Shown here in pieces: positions 59,137 to 64,000 of a stretch of 64,000 bases of DNA (positions are counted from its first letter, which is position 1; each line of letters starts with the position of its first letter). Below the pieces are notes generated by a model that did not search any database, was not told where the DNA came from, and saw only the letters and a program-made list of their open reading frames with translations. This DNA is from Perilla frutescens (taxonomy: Eukaryota; Streptophyta; Magnoliopsida; Lamiales; Lamiaceae), in assembly GCA_026008535.1 (NCBI GenBank), contig BRKX01000006.1:42706664-42770663 (forward strand), written 5' to 3'. The position numbers were made by a program, and so were the translations under genes.

Positions 59137-59365
59137 CCTCTGGAAAACTAGTTACATGGGGTTCATCTGATGATCAAGGCCACAACTATTTGACCTCAGG
59201 GAAGCATGGGGTAATCCAGCTAGCATTCTGTTTCCTTAATTTGCAGTCACTTCCTGATAACTTTGAGCTGATTTAGCATCTTCATTTATTGTGTTTTATA
59301 TAGGAGACACTAGAAGTGTACCCCCTTCCAACAGCTGATCCTAATTGTGGCGATTTTGATTGACG
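59137..59365 (+). pseudogene. RCC1-repeat protein fragment, two exons
   Basis: The exons 59137-59210 and 59304-59365 encode SGKLVTWGSSDDQGHNYLTS, then GKHG, then ETLEVYPLPTADP. This is the pattern of the first RCC1 blade in plant RCC1/UVR8-like proteins, which form beta-propellers. The donor at 59211 and acceptor ending 59303 are canonical. A TGA lies in frame near 59361. If spliced directly from the NUP85 exon the frame would shift and soon stop. Confidence 0.7.
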
Positions 59366-59470
59366 GTAAGGATTCTAGTTTGTATTTCACTTCTCTTTTA
59401 TAACATATGTACAAATTTTTTTTGTGAGTTCCACATGAGATATTAACTTTACGTCCTTAATAAATTCCAG

Positions 59471-59519
59471 GTGGTGGACCTTCTTGCACCATATCAAAGA
59501 GGAGGAAAAATTGGGCTAA
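59471..59519 (+). pseudogene. ATP synthase beta subunit fragment
   Basis: After an acceptor TTCCAG ending 59470, the sequence reads VVDLLAPYQRGGKIGL. This is the highly conserved stretch just before the Walker A loop of F1-ATPase beta, the catalytic subunit of ATP synthase. The match ends where the Walker A motif would begin. The short piece has no downstream donor, so it marks an abrupt capture boundary. Confidence 0.75.
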
Positions 59520-60309
59520 TGAGTTAACCTCCTTAATACATTTCTTGGGTATTTATACCTAATGGGTTGCAAAGTTTTCGCGTTATATAATTATATTTAT
59601 TTACTGGTATTTGATTATAGAGTTGCCTTTAAGAAAATAGAGTTTTCAGTACTGGTTAAAATTTTAATCGAGCTAGGTCAATGTGAAGTCTTACAGGAAG
59701 CTTGGATTAAGTTTAATAACTACTAGGCTGAGAGAGAAATTTTGTGCTCAAGTGCTTTTATTTTCATGTTTCTATCTTGTGGATTCTTTAATTTTTATAT
59801 GGTTTGACTTACTGATTTGGAGAAATTGAGTTCTATTCTTGCTGTTCGTGTAGATAGGAAAAGGTATTAGTTTTGCTACTTTTATGATTCTCCGTCTGTG
59901 TTCCTGGAAAATTAGTTAAATGCTCAGTATAGATGAGTTTTGATTACATGATGATTGTTGATCCTTTTTCATTAGACATGCATTGAATGAATGTGTTCAT
60001 GAATTGTATACCATGTATGAGTTCTGCTTTTGTTTTTGGTTGGGGGATTGAGAATAATTTTTTGCTTTTATTTTGATACTTGATAATATACTTAGCTTTT
60101 GTTGCTCATCTTCGCATGTCAGAGATCTACTCGGGTGATTTGCTCATCATCCTTAGTTTGGAACATTTTGGCTTAGCTACATATTTGTGGTAACTTGATT
60201 GATTGTCTGTTCTGAATGACCCCATAATTTTTTTTATATGAACACTTACACCCTAATTACTTGATAGTAATATCTAGCAACTTATGCATGTGCCTGGTTC
60301 TTCATTCAA

Positions 60310-60431
60310 TACGTTCTTGGAATTTGTTGTCCGGTGCAGATTGATAGTTTTGTTGAAAGAGCAAACATACATCTATGATGCCAACAACCTGAAAATAAAG
60401 CAGATTATTGATACAGTGCCTAACGTACAAG
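60310..60431 (+). pseudogene. ATG18/PROPPIN-type WD protein fragment
   Basis: The sequence CRLIVLLKEQTYIYDANNL, followed by IDTVPNVQG, resembles a blade of ATG18/WIPI beta-propellers, which bind phosphoinositides in autophagy. The donor CAAG|GTCAGT is at 60432. The left border is unclear: either an acceptor at 60339 or continuous homology from about 60310. No internal stop. Confidence 0.6.
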
Positions 60432-60820
60432 GTCAGTTTGAAATAATCTATTTTATAATACTTCAATGCTAAAGCTATTTACATCTGACCTATTTCTTGC
60501 ATACTGATCTATTATTATTTTATTTGGCCACCGCCCACCAATGTTTGTAAATGCATCCCCCTTTTTCAAGGTTGATAAATGATGTTTCCGGAAAGGTCTT
60601 ATTGACATTGGGATAAGTAATTAATATGATATTCTAACAGGCCAAATTTGAATCAGACATGTTGTGAACATATTGTCTTTTGTTGTGAACTTATGATGGT
60701 AACCGAACCGCGACTTTGCGTCATGATGAGTTGGGTCAGGTTGGTTTTTCATCAGATGAGTTGTTTGATTATCATCTTGGTAGTGATTTTCGTGATTGAT
60801 GGCATACTGGTCTGATGCAG

Positions 60821-60931
60821 GAAACATTTCTGAACCTGTTACTGAGGAATTACCTCCATTACAACTTATACGATCAGGTAGAGAAACTGAGATCAAAAGC
60901 TCCTCATTTTGAAGCTCACTCAAATCAGCAG
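60821..60931 (+). pseudogene. RPN3 (26S proteasome lid) exon fragment
   Basis: One exon of 37 codons between acceptor GATGCAG (ending 60820) and donor GTAAAA (60932). It encodes ETFLNLLLRNYLHYNLYDQ, then VEKLRSKAPHFEAHSNQQ, almost the text of plant RPN3 (PSMD3), a PCI-domain subunit of the proteasome lid. It is fully open. The minus-strand frame over 60621-60944 is a shadow. Confidence 0.85.
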
Positions 60932-62835
60932 GTAAAAATCTCAATCCATTGTTTCATGTTGGTTAATTTCTGGACAGCATTTCCTGCACCCATATTTTAT
61001 TAGAGATCATTTAATCAAAGTTTATATTGGACGAGAATTTCCAATGTAATTTAAAGCTACGATTATATGTATTAAAAATACTTGTTTGGTTGGCTGACGG
61101 CCTGACTAACATACTGTACTCTATTCAACTCTCTCATTCTAATATCAAGAGGATGTCATTATTTTGGTAAGGATTTGGTTTTTAGGTTGGATGAAGTATA
61201 TAAACATTGAATTCTACTGATTATTGAAAATGGAGAAAAAAGCATTGCTGAATTGCTTCTCTTAGGTTTTCTTCAAGGATGCTTGAACAATTTTTATTCT
61301 TGTTACTACTGTTATTATTATATTTACTTATTGCTTGCGTTTTCATTTTACTTATTACTTACTACTGTCATGCATTTGATCCGAGCTCAAACTAATCGAT
61401 GTTTACTGTGTTTTGTAAACATGCAGAGCACATATGTTTAGTAGACAAGTAGACTCAGCAATGCCGATCAATTGAGGTAGCAGTTTCTCCGTTATTTGGC
61501 AGAAAATTTTGGATATGCAGATCTATACATATATGGATGTAACTGCTGCAGGTAATCATGATTTTTTGGATATATATGTTATCTTTTTTTGGACATTAGT
61601 ACGATATAAACATGTTTAGAATGTTGACTATATTCGGATGAATGTATGAATATTTTTTGAATTAGATATACGATGATTTATGGGAATTTCTGTTATTTTT
61701 ATTATTTTAGAATTATTTTAATTGCTAAAAATCTATAAAAAAATGTGTAGCGGCAGTGAAACTAAAAGACCGTTATGTATAAGACCTAAAGATAACGAAA
61801 ACTAAAAATATTTAATAACGGTAAAAATCTGTTATGTATCAAAACATACATAACGTAAAAAAGCGTTATCTAAACTACAAACAACGTTATGTATTAATCT
61901 GTGGTATATTTCATAACGGAGAAAAATGAATTTTCATAACGGTACAAACCGTTATATATAACAGTAATAGATCACGTAATGAAGAGTGTTATGTATGAAA
62001 AAAAACCGTTATATAAATATGCATAGATAACAGAGAAAAATGAATTTTCATAACGGAAGCAACCGTTATGTATGATAGTTATAGATAACGTAATATTCGA
62101 TGTTATGTTTGTTGTTATAACTGTTATGTATAGTAACATAGATAACGGATATTATTCCGTTATGTATGAGCGCAATCATACATAACACCAGTATACGTAA
62201 CACTCATATAATAACATAGATAACGGATTTTATCTGTTATGTATGAGCGTGTTTTTTGGTAGTGAAAGTTAGATATTATTAATTTTCTGATCACTGTGCA
62301 TAAGAAGATGTTCATAAAGATACATTAAAAAATATTTATTTATTATGTATGCACAAATATATCATATAGAAACGATCTTTAATAAAAAAAGTGAGAATTT
62401 GTAAATGAAATTTAGTCTTTTTTATATCTTTTTAAATATAAATAGTTATTTTACTCTATAATTATCTATATAAATTACATTTCGTATTCAGTATATTTTT
62501 CATATGTTTAAACCATACACATAATATATATATATATATATATATATATAAGTTTAACTAACGATATTTTTATTTTAACCTATAAAAATATTTTAAATTT
62601 ATTAAATACTATAAAATGGTTCTTGTACATCGCATAAGAAAAATACTACTGAGTTAAAATCTGGATAACAAGTATGAGTATGAGTATGAGTAATTAAGTA
62701 TTCAAATAGTATAAGGGCGGTCATTAAAGTTGCTACCCAGCGAATATGGGAACGAGTACAAGTATATTTTTAAAACACGAATATGAAAATGAATACTATA
62801 ATACCCCACTCATACCCTATCCATTGTGATTCCTA

Positions 62836-63470
62836 ATTACAATATACTGCACATTTCTTAAGAAATAATAAGATGTAGCAACACGGCAATATTTAAAAAT
62901 CTTTTACTGTGATTTAAAATTTAAATTGAACCTTTAAAGATTATACCCTCCACCTGCATTAAATCACTATCAAATCACATGTGGACTAGTTAGTTTTCTT
63001 TCGTCGGTGCTCTCTCTCTCAGATAAGGAGAAAAATTGTAACTAGGAGCCTAACTGGGCCAAAAATAAAATTGAATTACTATAAGTAATAACACAAAAAA
63101 TTCAAAATAGTGGGCCCGATGATGTTCCCCAGGCCCAAATAGTTGATGTTGAGGTGTTTCATTTCACAATCAACAAAACCCTGTTGCAAATCCACTTTGT
63201 CATTCATTTATTAAATACTTTTTGACTTAAATGAGACTTTCCCTAAAAAAAAAAAAAAAAAAAAAAGACTTAATGAGACTTAACAATTAAGAATTTTGTG
63301 CTGCTTCACCAACTTTGCTTTCAAATGTGAACAATTTTCCATGTCTAAGATTTCTATAACTTGCACCTCACTTTAATAAGCAAGTACGACTCTACTAGAT
63401 TGCTAAACTTTTCTATATTCCAAATTAATTGAGACAGAGGAGCCAATAAAACAAGCCCACTATTGGGCCT

Positions 63471-63474
<4 letters not shown>
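62836..63474. other. Intergenic, nothing recognised
   Basis: AT-rich, with an A run at 63246-63265. No gene. Confidence 0.5.
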
Positions 63475-63506
<32 letters not shown>

Positions 63507-63687
63507 GATATGAATCAAATGAGACTATTTTCCTGATGTGGGAACTAAGACCTTATCTTACGCCACACATTTCCAAAAAATATAGGGCCCATATTTAAGT
63601 AAATTTTCAGTACCATTTTTTGTGATTTTCCCTATTTTTTGAGCTGACAGGGGCTTTTATGTAATTTAGTAATTAGATGATATCTGA
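63473..63687. mobile_element. TATC microsatellite with end of a TIR element of the A/B family
   Basis: ATCT repeats fill 63473-63506. The following GAATCAAATGAGAC and CCTGATGTGGGAACTAAG resemble the left end of element A (87-125). The element continues or is interrupted at 63688. Confidence 0.5.
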
Positions 63688-64000
63688 TGCACTATTTATT
63701 ATGCACTAAACTGCAACTAACACAGGACAATGCAATATAGCAAGCGAATCGAGTATCGTATCCACAGGGACTGAATATTTGATAATATTGAGTACTAAGT
63801 TAACAACTCTCTATTATCCAGGCTACCAATATATGAGTTTACTTAAACTAGACACGAATTTAAATAAAATAAAAGAACATAAATAGAACCAAATAAACAC
63901 AAGTAAATAAACTAAGCAAATAATCAAACTCAAACAATTAATGAAATACTAATCCTAGGGAATGCAGCACACATGTATCCACTATGATTCAATTTAATCC
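63688..64000 (+). mobile_element. Second copy of the solo-LTR-like sequence, cut by window end
   Basis: It begins TGCACTATTTATTATGCAC and is roughly 90% identical by eye to 13311-13620. The four bases before it, CTGA, also precede the other copy, so the true start could be a few bases upstream. Only the first 313 bases are visible; whether it is a solo LTR or the 5' LTR of a full element cannot be seen. Confidence 0.75.

Larger units (their letters stand above)
57245..62264 (+). mobile_element. Gene-capturing CACTA (En/Spm-type) element, non-autonomous
   Basis: 5020 bp, with termini CACTACCAAAAAAAC and the exact inverse GTTTTTTGGTAGTG, and AAA on each side as a likely 3-bp duplication. The subterminal zones 57265-57540 and 61780-62245 are dense in ATAACGGAT/ATCCGTTAT motifs in both orientations, many forming small hairpins. 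No transposase frame. The interior carries plant gene fragments with introns (58518-60931), each listed separately. All read rightward. Confidence 0.9.
56510..62835 (-). mobile_element. Decayed hAT element carrying a nested CACTA element
   Basis: 56510-56680 matches the inverted right end of the hAT element at 20126-21072 (GTAACGGACCTTATGGGTAC, then repeated GGGTA/TACCC motifs). 62700-62835 matches its inverted left end (ACCCTATCCATTGTGATTCC). The flanks ACTACGAT and ATTACAAT agree at 6 of 8, the two differences being transitions. The element is thus about 1.3 kb, opened by the 5-kb CACTA insertion. Confidence 0.75.

Overview
The window is nuclear DNA of a flowering plant, most likely a eudicot. 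It is AT-rich and intron-containing, with plant-type LTR retrotransposons, CACTA, hAT and Stowaway elements, and one gene of a plant-specific F-box/MYND family. The species cannot be told from the sequence. Only one host gene looks intact: a three-exon F-box protein with a MYND zinc finger at 50259-52051 (+). I found no rRNA, tRNA or CRISPR.

Layout. 1-6510 holds a chain of related terminal-inverted-repeat (TIR) elements joined by TA dinucleotide runs, with mirrored internal motif arrays. 6722-17651 is a full-length Ty1/copia Sirevirus (+ strand) with 1096-bp LTRs, 5-bp target duplications CTATG, decayed gag-pol and a separate env-like frame; a 1.44-kb solo-LTR-like insert sits in the env-like frame. 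17882-28700 carries hAT-type elements, microsatellites, MITEs and long stretches with no recognisable gene. 28728-41320 is a large inverted-repeat (foldback) element split by an 11.2-kb Ty3/gypsy Tat-lineage element (29060-40291, - strand). That element has gag, pol and an additional antisense, apparently spliced gene (30916-32919, +). 41322-46975 holds further small DNA elements, including a clean Stowaway MITE. 46975-49520 is a satellite-like array of seven units of about 340-385 bp just upstream of the F-box gene.

The most striking region is 56510-62835: a decayed hAT element containing a 5.0-kb CACTA element (57245-62264). The CACTA element carries exon pieces, with neighbouring introns, that I recognise as five unrelated host genes: nucleoporin NUP85, an RCC1-repeat protein, mitochondrial ATP synthase beta, an ATG18/PROPPIN WD protein, and the proteasome subunit RPN3. 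All five lie in the same orientation and are mostly bounded by usable splice sites. This is a gene-capturing Pack-CACTA element and the best candidate for something undescribed.

Nesting order from the sequence: the gypsy element lies inside the foldback element; the copia element lies inside a small TIR element; the solo LTR lies inside the copia element; the CACTA element lies inside the hAT element. By-eye LTR divergence (about 1.3% gypsy, about 2.5% copia) suggests the gypsy insertion is the younger.
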